A stretch of DNA of 64,000 bases. It comes from Rhodoferax sp. (lineage in GTDB: Bacteria; Pseudomonadota; Gammaproteobacteria; Burkholderiales; Burkholderiaceae_C). Below the pieces are notes generated by a model that saw only the letters and a program-made list of their open reading frames with translations, had not been told where the DNA came from and made no database searches. How positions within the stretch are numbered: position 1 is the stretch's first letter; the number at the start of each line of letters is the position of its first letter. Below are positions 55,218 through 64,000 of this stretch, piece by piece. Location: assembly GCA_031291305.1 (NCBI GenBank), contig JARLJH010000048.1, positions 1 through 64,000 of the forward strand, written 5' to 3'. The translations under genes were made by a program, and so were the position numbers.

Positions 55218-55828
55218 ATGATGTTGACAGCTTGACTGCGACGGCCGTTGACGCGATTTTTTCGCTAGAGGGGCTGAGCCTGCCGCACGATCATGCGCAG
55301 GCGCTGCAGCTTGCGTTGTGCGCCGCGTTGCCTTGGCTTCAAACGGACGCTATTGCTGCGGTGTTGCCTTTGAAACTGGCACCTGGTGATCCCGATCAGG
55401 GCCTGTTGTCCAAGCGTACGCAACTGATTTTGCGGGTGGCGGCACACCGGATGAACGAACTGAGGGCGCTGGCGGGTGCTGAGCTGTTGGTTGCCGGGTG
55501 TCGCTTGCGGCTGGATGACCCGCACCCCCGTGCGTTGCGGCCCATGGCCACTTTGTACGCCTACAAGGTCGCGGCCGACAACGATGACGAATTTTCTTTC
55601 ATGCAGGACATGGAAAAGGAGCTGACCGAGCTGGCCATTGGTGGCGAACGGGTGTGTGGCAAGCGCGGGCAAATGGTGTTGTCAGGCCGGGTGCAAAGCA
55701 CCTTCAGTCTGATGCTGCACGGATTAAGGCCAGAGCAATCTTTGCGCTTGCAACACTTCGGATTGGGGCCACACCGTCTGTTGGGTTGTGGGGTATTTGT
55801 ACCTCACAAGTCGGCAACCGCCGTGTGA
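55214..55828 (+). CDS. Orphan Cas6/Cmx6 (type I-MYXAN) family protein
   Basis: 204 aa. Family hallmarks, recognised from memory: VDAIFSLEGLSLPHDHAQAL (15-31, with a His in the usual N-terminal position), LPWL, LLSKRTQLILRV, and the C-terminal glycine-rich loop LQHFGLGPHRLLGCGVFVPH. Cas6 proteins are RAMP-fold endoribonucleases that cut CRISPR repeats. No CRISPR array or other cas gene is visible in this window. It is locked into an operon with a DsrC paralogue, divergent from dsrAB, so it may act on another RNA. Family call good; function unknown. Confidence 0.82.
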   Translation: MNDVDSLTATAVDAIFSLEGLSLPHDHAQALQLALCAALPWLQTDAIAAVLPLKLAPGDPDQGLLSKRTQLILRVAAHRMNELRALAGAELLVAGCRLRLDDPHPRALRPMATLYAYKVAADNDDEFSFMQDMEKELTELAIGGERVCGKRGQMVLSGRVQSTFSLMLHGLRPEQSLRLQHFGLGPHRLLGCGVFVPHKSATAV

Positions 55829-55858
55829 TTTTTTGTTGATTGACATGGAGACCTGAGC

Positions 55859-56188
55859 ATGAGCTACAACATTGGTGGTGTTGAACATGAGACGGATGAA
55901 CAAGGTTATCTGATCGAGCCGGTTTTTGATGACGAGGCGGTGCGGGTCATCGCTGCAGCTGAAAACATTGAACTGACCGATGCGCATTGGGAAGTCGTCA
56001 ACTACCTGCGTGACCAATACCGTGAAAACGGCCACACCCCCAACTTCCGGGCCATGCTCAAGGGCATGGCAGAAATTCGCCCTGAAGTCGATAGCAAATA
56101 CCTCTACGACCTGTTCCCGGTTGGCCCAGCCAAACAAGGCCCCAAGGTGGCAGGCTTGCCGCAGCCGCTGGGTAAGGGCGGTTACTAA
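55859..56188 (+). CDS. DsrC/TusE paralogue lacking both cysteines (RspA-like)
   Basis: 109 aa, clearly DsrC family (DEQGYLIEP, LTDAHWEVVNYLRDQYRENG, YLYDLFPVGPAKQGPKVAGL). The two functional cysteines of DsrC are replaced: Pro95 and Lys106 occupy their aligned positions. It cannot carry sulfur by the known mechanism. DsrC homologues without cysteines have been proposed to be regulatory (called RspA). It lies 30 nt after the Cmx6-like gene. Confidence 0.92.
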   Translation: MSYNIGGVEHETDEQGYLIEPVFDDEAVRVIAAAENIELTDAHWEVVNYLRDQYRENGHTPNFRAMLKGMAEIRPEVDSKYLYDLFPVGPAKQGPKVAGLPQPLGKGGY

Positions 56189-56197
56189 AAGCCGACC

Positions 56198-56815
56198 ATG
56201 GCCAAAATACGCATCAAAAGTCAGTGGTTTCGCAGTGGTGTCGCCAAGACACCCCAACAAACCGCCAGCGCCATGGCGTTCATTGCCTGGCTGGTGGCGC
56301 AGAACATGCTCAAGCAGATGCGTTTGGCGCATTTTGATATCGAAATAGGAGCGCAGTATTTTGCATTCACGCGGGAGGTGCTGGTGTTTTTGACACAAGT
56401 GCTGGATCGCATGGCCTTTGAGCGAATGGGGCCTGAAGGCCGCGCCGAATTCATCACCGCACTGGTCAAGCGTGTGGCAGAGATCTTGCAGGACAACGAA
56501 GACGGTCTGCTGGGCGTGCCTGCTGCGGGTCTACCCAGCTATTACGAGCAATTCATTGACCTGTTCAATGCGTTGGCAGACCACTATGCCGACTTTGGTT
56601 TTGATGCCGATGGACCAGACTTTGCATTTGTCCGGTATTTTGGCCACCGCATCGAGTCGTTGATGCCCCAGAAAGACCAGCGCTGGGTGGTGGACCAGAT
56701 CATGGCCGCCGAGGTTCCTGACGCTGTGTCGTATTTGCAGCGCGCCATGCAAGGCGTTTTGTCCACAGAGGCCAGGCCCGCGCGAGCTGCGCGTGCTGAA
56801 GCATCCGGCGATTGA
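56198..56815 (+). CDS. Conserved-looking helical protein of unknown function
   Basis: 205 aa, predominantly helical, soluble, no motif recognised. It has a basic N-terminus (MAKIRIKSQWFRSGVAKT), then long amphipathic helices (FTREVLVFLTQVLDRMAFERM, about 60-80) and a low-complexity C-terminus rich in Ala/Arg. It starts 9 nt after the DsrC paralogue and ends 9 nt before the dioxygenase gene, so it is co-translated with them. No signal peptide. Confidence 0.8.
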   Translation: MAKIRIKSQWFRSGVAKTPQQTASAMAFIAWLVAQNMLKQMRLAHFDIEIGAQYFAFTREVLVFLTQVLDRMAFERMGPEGRAEFITALVKRVAEILQDNEDGLLGVPAAGLPSYYEQFIDLFNALADHYADFGFDADGPDFAFVRYFGHRIESLMPQKDQRWVVDQIMAAEVPDAVSYLQRAMQGVLSTEARPARAARAEASGD

Positions 56816-56824
56816 CGACAACTT

Positions 56825-57748
56825 ATGCCTCTCTATCCTTTTGATCTGGCGGCGTCTGCCGACTACCTGCGCTGGCGTGACGGCAAGCTGGGCACACAGC
56901 CAGCGCGCGTCACCGAATTGATCGTCGACATCGCCGATCCTTTCCATTTGACAGACCGGGAGCGCGACGCCTTGCTTCAACGCTGCGCCACGACCAATAT
57001 GGCCATCTATCGCAGCCCTTTGCGGCATGAAGACAAAAGCATTGCGCTGCAATTGGGGCGGCAAGTGGGCTTGAACCGGCTCGACGGCAATTGGCTGGCC
57101 GACGAAGACGGCGTTTCACAAATCGAGGTGGCGCCACCGGTTGGTGACCGCATGGCCTTTATTCCGTACACCAATCGGCCCATCAAGTGGCATACCGATG
57201 GGTATTACCAGCCCCCCGAGAGACTGATTCGGGCGATGATTCTGCATTGTGTTCGCTCGGCGGGCGCAGGCGGTGAGAGCGCCTTGATGGACCATGAAAT
57301 GGCCTATATCGCCCTGCGCGATGCCAATCCCGACTGGATTCGTGCCTTGATGCAGCCCGATGCGATGACGATCCCTGCGCGCGAAGACGACGACGGCGTG
57401 GCACGCCCCGAACAGGCTGGCCCGGTGTTTTCTGTCAGCGGCAGCGACGGCACGCTGCACATGCGTTACACCGCACGCACCCGCAGCATTCAGTGGAAAG
57501 ACGATGCCCCCACGCGTGAGGCGGTGGCGTTTCTGGAGCAACTGCTGTCGGGGGATGGCCCCGGCATTTGGCGCTTGCGGCTGGAGCCAGGCATGGGGCT
57601 GCTGTGCAACAACGTGCTGCATGACCGCTCGGGCTTTGTCGATGACCCGCTGCAACCGCGGTTGATGTATCGCGCTCGTTATCTGGATCGAGTCATGTCT
57701 GCGCCGGCTCAAAGCACCAGTGTCATGACTGCAGAGTTATATGCATAA
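56825..57748 (+). CDS. TauD/TfdA-like Fe(II)/2-oxoglutarate dioxygenase
   Basis: 307 aa. The metal triad is visible as His123-x-Asp125 in IKWHTDGYY and a distal His in NNVLHDRSGF; the 2-oxoglutarate Arg is in RLMYRARYLDRV. Relatives hydroxylate taurine, alkylsulfates or other substrates, sometimes releasing sulfite. The substrate here is unknown, and sequence identity to true TauD looks low. Its place in the accessory operon beside dsrAB suggests an organosulfur substrate that feeds sulfite, or a protein/RNA modification. O2-dependent. Confidence 0.82.
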   Translation: MPLYPFDLAASADYLRWRDGKLGTQPARVTELIVDIADPFHLTDRERDALLQRCATTNMAIYRSPLRHEDKSIALQLGRQVGLNRLDGNWLADEDGVSQIEVAPPVGDRMAFIPYTNRPIKWHTDGYYQPPERLIRAMILHCVRSAGAGGESALMDHEMAYIALRDANPDWIRALMQPDAMTIPAREDDDGVARPEQAGPVFSVSGSDGTLHMRYTARTRSIQWKDDAPTREAVAFLEQLLSGDGPGIWRLRLEPGMGLLCNNVLHDRSGFVDDPLQPRLMYRARYLDRVMSAPAQSTSVMTAELYA

Positions 57749-57809
57749 TTGGCATGTGGTCCTAGTAAATGCTTGTTTTTAAGCTATTTAATATATAGCA
57801 AAGGCAAAT

Positions 57810-59285
57810 ATGTCGCATCAGGTCAGTGTTTGGCGAGCGGCGCAGTTGGTGGGTGTTGCACGCGGCGTGCTGCAGCAGCAAGTGCGTGAGGGCACCCTCA
57901 TGGTGAATGATGGACTGGTGTCCACGGATACCTTGGTGCAGCTCTACCCGGACGCGCAGTTGGAAGAGTCCGGCATGCTGGAGCGCGTTGTCCAAATTCG
58001 GGACGAGGCATTCGGCAAACGGCTACGCGAGCGCCTCTTGCCCAGTCAGGAGGTCCTTGCCCAGCGTCTATTCGCCCAAAGCCAGGAGTTGGGCGATGTG
58101 CGGCGGCATCTTCAGCGTTACCACGGCCTGGTCATTGCGGTGCAAAAGCGCGTCCGGGAGCTGGCGGCGCTTCACCCGGATGATGCGGATTTACGAGCGT
58201 TGGAACAACAGGTGACCGGTGGGCTGGCTGAGGCGCTGGCGACGAAGTCGGTTGGCATGCTGGAAGTGATGGACGATATGCTCAAAGTGATGGCGGCACA
58301 GGTCACGGTGCGACCCAGCGGGCACCAATTTTTGGTGGAGGGACATGCCAATTTGCTGCAATCGGGTCTGCACTCCGGGCTCAAGCTCAACTACGGCTGT
58401 GGCAACGGCAGTTGCGGCATGTGCAAGGTTCGGGTCATCTCTGGCGAGGTGGCCAGAACCCAGCATTCCGACTACCTGTTGTCGGAATCGGAAAAAGCCC
58501 AGGGTTACACCCTGATGTGTTGCCACACGGCCGCCAGCAGCGAACTCGTGCTGGAGCTGCTGGAGGCCGACGGGCCGCAAGACATCCCGCAGCAGCAGAT
58601 CGTGGCCCAAGTGCGTGCTGTCAGTGAACTCGCCCCCAACACCCGGCTGCTGCACCTGCAGACACCGCGCTCACATCGCCTGCGCTTTCTGGCCGGGCAG
58701 TCGGTATCACTGGGATGGACGCGCGCTGGGCAGGACGACGTCTCTAGCACCTACCCGGTGGCCAGTTGCCCGTGTGACGACCGCAACCTGCTCTTCTTCA
58801 TTGCACGCGATGCCACCGACGACCTGGCGCGCCACTTGTTTGCGGGCGACATCAAAGCCGGGTCGCCCGTAACCGTGGTCGGCCCGATGGGCGAGTTTGT
58901 ACTGGCTGAGGGTCATCGTCCCCTGGTTTTTGCCGCCTGTGACGGTGGATTTGCGCCCATCAAGAGCTTGATCGAATACGCGTTGTCGTTGGATGCCGCG
59001 CCGTCTTTGTCCCTGTTCTGGCTGGCCACGCGCAGTGATGGGCACTTTCTGGAGAACCAGTGCCGCGCCTGGAGCGAGGCGCTGGACCAGTTTGAATACG
59101 AGCTGGTGGCCCATGCAGATGTTGAAGCCGGTGCCAGGGAAATCGCCCTGGCCATGCGCGCTGACCTGTTTGACATTGAATGCGACTTCTATCTGGCTGG
59201 CCCGCCGGACTTCATTCACACGCTGCACCATGAATTGCGCGCATCTGGCGTGGCTGCGGCGCAGATATTTACTCAGACACTTTGA
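57810..59285 (+). CDS. Fusion: helical N-domain, [2Fe-2S] ferredoxin, FAD/NAD(P) reductase
   Basis: 491 aa. Residues 1-~160 are helical; the first 45 (VWRAAQLVGVARGVLQQQVR) look like a winged or helix-turn-helix module, followed by a coiled-coil-like stretch. Residues ~165-255 are a plant-type ferredoxin with Cys197, Cys202, Cys205 and Cys237. Residues ~260-491 are a ferredoxin-reductase-like FAD and NAD(P) module (STYPVASCP, VVGPMGEF, YLAGPPDFI). It may pass electrons from NAD(P)H to the dioxygenase before it, or be a redox-sensing regulator. A 61-nt AT-rich gap precedes it. Confidence 0.82.
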   Translation: MSHQVSVWRAAQLVGVARGVLQQQVREGTLMVNDGLVSTDTLVQLYPDAQLEESGMLERVVQIRDEAFGKRLRERLLPSQEVLAQRLFAQSQELGDVRRHLQRYHGLVIAVQKRVRELAALHPDDADLRALEQQVTGGLAEALATKSVGMLEVMDDMLKVMAAQVTVRPSGHQFLVEGHANLLQSGLHSGLKLNYGCGNGSCGMCKVRVISGEVARTQHSDYLLSESEKAQGYTLMCCHTAASSELVLELLEADGPQDIPQQQIVAQVRAVSELAPNTRLLHLQTPRSHRLRFLAGQSVSLGWTRAGQDDVSSTYPVASCPCDDRNLLFFIARDATDDLARHLFAGDIKAGSPVTVVGPMGEFVLAEGHRPLVFAACDGGFAPIKSLIEYALSLDAAPSLSLFWLATRSDGHFLENQCRAWSEALDQFEYELVAHADVEAGAREIALAMRADLFDIECDFYLAGPPDFIHTLHHELRASGVAAAQIFTQTL

Positions 59286-59311
59286 GTCCACCATCTTTTG
59301 ACGAGTTGCTC

Positions 59312-59716
59312 ATGCATCACCCAACCACATGGCCGACAGCAAACCGTGCGGCGCACACGGATGCCACATCGTTCGCCGCTGCGGCTGCTGCCGAGGCCGA
59401 TGATGCGCCGGACTGTGCGGGAGGCGAGTCCTTTGCGCTGATGGTGCTGGGGCACAGCATGGCCCCCGAGTTCCTAGAGGGAGAAATCATCATCATCGAA
59501 CCCGATGGACTGGCCAAGGACGGCTCCTTTGTGCTGGCCTGGCACCAGAACGAATGGACCTTCAGGCAGTTGATTCGTTCGGCCACCGGCTGGTCGCTGC
59601 ATCCGCTGAACCCGGCTTTTCAGGATCAAGCGCTGGACAGCCTGGACGCCGTGCGCGGCGTCATCATTCAGAAGGCGCTGCCAGGTCGGCGTTGCGCGTC
59701 CAAACATTACATCTGA
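59312..59716 (+). CDS. S24/LexA-like domain protein without catalytic lysine
   Basis: 134 aa. An Ala-rich N-terminus (about 40 residues) is followed by an S24/LexA-type fold: VLGHSMAPEFLEGEIIII carries the nucleophile Ser49, and TFRQLIRS aligns with the LexA lysine region (VKRL), where Arg85 replaces the lysine. Self-cleavage is therefore doubtful. There is no DNA-binding domain. A TTG ten codons upstream is an alternative start. It follows the reductase by about 26 nt and may serve as a binding or regulatory module of the operon. Confidence 0.75.
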   Translation: MHHPTTWPTANRAAHTDATSFAAAAAAEADDAPDCAGGESFALMVLGHSMAPEFLEGEIIIIEPDGLAKDGSFVLAWHQNEWTFRQLIRSATGWSLHPLNPAFQDQALDSLDAVRGVIIQKALPGRRCASKHYI

Positions 59717-59743
59717 AAACACGCACCTTCAAGGCTGAGCACC

Positions 59744-59962
59744 ATGCCGTACTACCTCTACCTGATCAAACCCTTTATGCAATTGGAAAAACTGTCCGAG
59801 TTCGGGTCTTTCAGTGAAGCCTCGACGGCGGCCAAAGCCTTGCGGGCCCAACAGCCGCCAGGGGTCACAGACAAAGTCAAGGTCATGTTTGCGGACAATG
59901 AACGACTTGCCGAAGATCTGCTGTGCCAAGTGCGCACGCCGGGTCCGAGAGGTGATGATTAA
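59744..59962 (+). CDS. Small hypothetical protein, last gene of the accessory operon
   Basis: 72 aa (begins MPYYLYLIKPFMQLEKL). It looks like a compact alpha/beta domain with a segment VTDKVKVMFADNERLAEDLL. No family is recognised. It starts 27 nt after the S24-like gene and ends just before the convergent secreted-protein gene. Confidence 0.68.
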   Translation: MPYYLYLIKPFMQLEKLSEFGSFSEASTAAKALRAQQPPGVTDKVKVMFADNERLAEDLLCQVRTPGPRGDD

Positions 59963-59998
59963 GCGTTTCGGTCCCGTCAATGGCCTCTGTCTTCCCCG

Positions 59999-60868
59999 CT
60001 ATTTCGCGCCGCCAGCAACCCGCACCAGCGTGGCGCGGATGGCATCGGGTGCATTGATGATGCCCATGAACTGTCCCATACCCAACGCCGGCCAGGCCAG
60101 TGCAATGCGGTAGCGGGCATACAGGGCATACACCTTGTTGCCAACGATAAATACTTCATAGGGCAGGCCCGCCATGTGGTCAGCGCCAATCTTGTTGACC
60201 CACCAGCCTTCGCCGTCGCTGCTGTTCAAGGCCACGCCAAAAACTGCGGTCTGGTTTTCCGGGGATACCACCTCATAGACACGACTGGTTTCGCCGACTC
60301 CGCTGGCCAGGTTGTCCCGCACGGCCTTCAACGCCTCTTCAAAATTGGCATGCGTCGCAATTTCACTGTTGGCAGAGTCAAATCGTTCCATGCCAAACAT
60401 GTAGTGGTAATTTTCCAAGTCCGCTTCTGGTACATCACCACCCAAAGTGCCGCCGTCACCCAGCGCTTTGGCCAGCCGCGTTCGGACCGACTTGAGGGCA
60501 GGCTGTGCCGACTTGTACTGACCCCGCAGGTAGGCGCGGTACCAGTAGTCCGGGTTCATATACGTCACGGCTCCGTCATTGGTGAGCCCCACGCGGATGC
60601 CTGATGCGATCACGGCAGATCCACCTGCCGCGCGAATTGCCGTCAGTGCGTCTGGGTCTGTCACGATCAGGGTGGCGTGCCCGGGTAGTCCCTTTGGGGT
60701 ATGCCGACCAATGACGGTAAAGCCTTCTGCTTGCAGCTTTTTTTCCAGCTGCGCTAACTGCACGGGCAGTTCCGCCGCAGCCAGCTTGTCTCCCTTGATG
60801 TAGGGAGCCAATGCGAGGCAGGCTTGCGCCGAACAGACCAGCAGACACCACAGGATCAGTCTTTTCAT
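59999..60868 (-). CDS. Secreted protein of unknown function, downstream of tusA-dsrE2
   Basis: 289 aa with an N-terminal signal peptide (MKRLILWCLLVCSAQACLA), so periplasmic. Two similar alpha/beta halves are suggested (FTVIGRHTPKGLPGHATLIV and later FGVALNSSDGEGWWVNKIG). No cofactor or catalytic motif is recognised. The start is chosen at the signal peptide; the upstream frame is unlikely. It lies about 110 nt after dsrE2 on the same strand, so it may be the third gene of the tusA operon. Confidence 0.75.
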   Translation of the reverse strand: MKRLILWCLLVCSAQACLALAPYIKGDKLAAAELPVQLAQLEKKLQAEGFTVIGRHTPKGLPGHATLIVTDPDALTAIRAAGGSAVIASGIRVGLTNDGAVTYMNPDYWYRAYLRGQYKSAQPALKSVRTRLAKALGDGGTLGGDVPEADLENYHYMFGMERFDSANSEIATHANFEEALKAVRDNLASGVGETSRVYEVVSPENQTAVFGVALNSSDGEGWWVNKIGADHMAGLPYEVFIVGNKVYALYARYRIALAWPALGMGQFMGIINAPDAIRATLVRVAGGAK

Positions 60869-60976
60869 GGAATTTCTCGGTAGGGGTTTGACTCGCCATT
60901 TTTTTTGGCGAGATATGCCCTGCGGATCAGCCGCAAAGCATGGATGACTCAAGCAACTATCGTTGCTGGCGTTGTG

Positions 60977-61447
60977 CTAAATGAACAGACAGACGTCTGA
61001 TTCGCCAGCAAACTTCATGAAAGTGGCGGCACCACCGTATTCCACGTCCTTGATGAACTCGCTGGTTTCAAACTCGAACAGGTCGACCGTCATCTGGCAG
61101 GCCACAAACTTGACATCCGACTCCAGGCAGATGTCGCGCAACTCCTGCAGCGATGCAACGCCTTTGGATTTCATCTTGTTCTTCATCATCATGGTGGCCA
61201 TGGACTCCATGCCCGGCAGCATCTGGACCATCACGGGCATCGGCACGGGCATCGGCATGGCCGGATTGGCCAACGGGCTGATCTTGATGTCATCCAGGTT
61301 TTTGCGCAGCAACTGCAGACCATAGAAGGTGAAGAAAATTTGCACATCCCAGCCCAACGCTGCGGCGGTGGATGCCAGAATGAACGGCGGATAAGCCATG
61401 TCCAGCGTGCCTTTGGTCGCGATGAGCGCCATCTTTTTTGTTGCCAT
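60977..61447 (-). CDS. dsrE2: DsrE2-family sulfur-trafficking protein
   Basis: 156 aa DsrE/F-like protein of the DsrE2 subgroup, with hydrophobic helices in the first half (YPPFILASTAAALGWDVQIF) and a Met/Pro-rich loop. The conserved cysteine is in KFVACQMTVDLF. DsrE2 proteins pass sulfur together with TusA. GGAG precedes the chosen ATG by about 10 nt; the upstream extension overlaps tusA and is rejected. The rhodanese gene often found with tusA-dsrE2 is not here. Confidence 0.9.
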   Translation of the reverse strand: MATKKMALIATKGTLDMAYPPFILASTAAALGWDVQIFFTFYGLQLLRKNLDDIKISPLANPAMPMPVPMPVMVQMLPGMESMATMMMKNKMKSKGVASLQELRDICLESDVKFVACQMTVDLFEFETSEFIKDVEYGGAATFMKFAGESDVCLFI

Positions 61448-61488
61448 GCGTTGCTTGCTCCGTAAGGTGTCGTGGTAAGGGCTGGAGG

Positions 61489-61716
61489 TCAGGCTTTCTT
61501 GAGGTAGAAAACGAATTTGCTGTTTTCGGTGCTTTGTTCCAGCAGGGCATTGCCCGTCTGTTCGGCAAACGCGGCCATGTCGCATACCGAGCCGGGATCG
61601 GTGGCAATCACGCGTAGCACCTGTCCTGATGTCATGTCAGAGAGCGCTTTTTTGGTTTTGACGATAGGCAAAGGGCAGGACAGGCCCGACGCGTCAAATT
61701 CTTTGCTGAATTCCAT
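61489..61716 (-). CDS. tusA: TusA family sulfur carrier
   Basis: 75 aa. The persulfide-carrying Cys14 lies in SCPLPIVKTKKAL, the TusA signature. In sulfur oxidisers TusA receives sulfane sulfur from rhodaneses and gives it to DsrE2 or DsrEFH. It is the first gene of the tusA-dsrE2 unit and lies about 125 nt from the shared promoter element. Confidence 0.95.
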   Translation of the reverse strand: MEFSKEFDASGLSCPLPIVKTKKALSDMTSGQVLRVIATDPGSVCDMAAFAEQTGNALLEQSTENSKFVFYLKKA

Positions 61717-62140
61717 GCTTGTCTCCGGTGGCTGTCATGTGCAGCCGGTTGTGTATGTAGGGCCAGAAGTTGCAGTGACGCCATCCAATCGTTTGGAGGG
61801 TCGACCACAGGTTTGATTCTTGAGGAGGCCCTTGCCTACGTCTATCACCACGAAGGGTAATCTTTGGTAAACCATATGGGTGATATGGTAATTGAGTGGA
61901 CCACCAAATCAGCAGGCCATGACCCATCGGGTGCGTTTGTGGCCATGAATTTGCCAATCTGCTGGACTGCCACGTGATCCAACGTACTGACAACGCCACG
62001 CATCAGGCCTATGATGGCACTTGGACAATGAGCGAGATCGCACGGATCCTCATCATGTGCCGCGGCAACGCCTTCAAGGTACCCGGTGCCCTACAGTGAA
62101 GCCGCTAGTCAAGGCCGTGCTTTTACATGGAGAGGTCATC
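61717..62140. other. tusA / DUF1840 divergent region
   Basis: About 420 nt. It contains the shared sulfur-promoter element. To its right, one frame (about 61923-62100) reads like the end of a protein (DGTWTMSEIARILIMCRGNAF) without a good start, so it may be a gene remnant or chance. Confidence 0.45.
61840..61883 (+). promoter_or_regulatory. Shared sulfur-promoter element, tusA copy
   Basis: GTCTATCACC-N5-GGGTAA-N17-GGGTGA, with the same spacing as the two other copies. It is followed by GATATGG. It lies about 125 nt before tusA and about 260 nt before the DUF1840 gene. Confidence 0.78.

Positions 62141-64000
<1,860 letters not shown>

Noticed and set aside
55214-59962. A CRISPR array near the Cas6-like gene
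   Set aside because: I looked for regularly spaced direct repeats of 25-40 nt in and around the operon and saw none; the region is densely coding.
61923-62100. Possible small gene between tusA and DUF1840
   Set aside because: The frame has no ATG near its beginning with a ribosome-binding site and no recognisable family; it may be a remnant, so it is only mentioned in the intergenic entry.

Overview
The window reads as a chromosomal segment of a facultatively chemolithoautotrophic, sulfur-oxidising betaproteobacterium of the order Burkholderiales, probably Comamonadaceae and Rhodoferax-like. The reasons are a form II RuBisCO with its CbbQ/CbbO activase, an almost complete Calvin-cycle operon with its own CbbR, a full oxidative-type (reverse) dissimilatory sulfite reductase operon, a cytoplasmic SoeABC-type sulfite dehydrogenase, an intergenic hairpin repeat containing AAGGGCTAGAGGCC, and a CIRCE element in front of rpoH. 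The lineage is inferred from gene content; no 16S rRNA gene is in the window.

Layout. 1-9.1 kb: housekeeping and regulation (c-di-GMP enzyme, comF, methyltransferase, SCO1-type copper chaperone, Bug/TctC-type binding protein, rpoH under CIRCE, HDOD protein, selD). 9.2-27.3 kb: carbon fixation. cbbM, cbbQ and cbbO lie on the minus strand. A ParA-like ATPase and two unknown small genes follow. cbbR faces the plus-strand operon cbbY-rpe-fbp-prk-tkt-gph-gap-pgk-fba. 27.4-30.9 kb: a large Cache-HAMP-PAS-PAS-GGDEF-EAL-CZB protein. 31.3-38.9 kb: minus-strand operon soeA-soeB-soeC-tauE-DUF1634-usp-(AhpD/Rieske fusion), ended by a strong terminator. 39.1-41.0 kb: a NarX/NarL-like two-component system divergent from soeA. 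41.0-54.6 kb: dsrABEFHCMKLJOPNR followed by a SUMT gene for sirohaem, all on the minus strand. 54.9-60.0 kb: a divergent eight-gene accessory operon of mostly uncharacterised genes, including an orphan Cas6/Cmx6-like protein, a cysteine-less DsrC paralogue, a TauD-like dioxygenase, a ferredoxin-reductase fusion and an S24-like protein. 60.0-61.7 kb: tusA-dsrE2-secreted protein. 62.1 kb to the end: a DUF1840 gene and the start of an alternative (N-type) F-ATPase operon, cut by the window.

How it fits together. Sulfane sulfur is passed through TusA/DsrE2 and DsrEFH to DsrC. DsrAB with sirohaem (SUMT, DsrN) oxidises it to sulfite, electrons leave through DsrL and the DsrMKJOP membrane complex, and SoeABC oxidises sulfite while TauE may export the excess. 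Reductant and ATP feed the Calvin cycle.

The most notable observations are these: (1) a composite 44-bp element, GTCTATCACC-N5-GGGTAA-N17-GGGTRR, present once in each of the three divergent sulfur-gene promoters (soeA/two-component system, dsrA/accessory operon, tusA/DUF1840), suggesting one sulfur regulon possibly run by the linked NarL-like regulator; (2) a DsrN fused to a DsrC-like domain that has lost both functional cysteines; (3) an orphan Cas6/Cmx6-family gene inside the dsr-divergent operon, with no CRISPR array in view.
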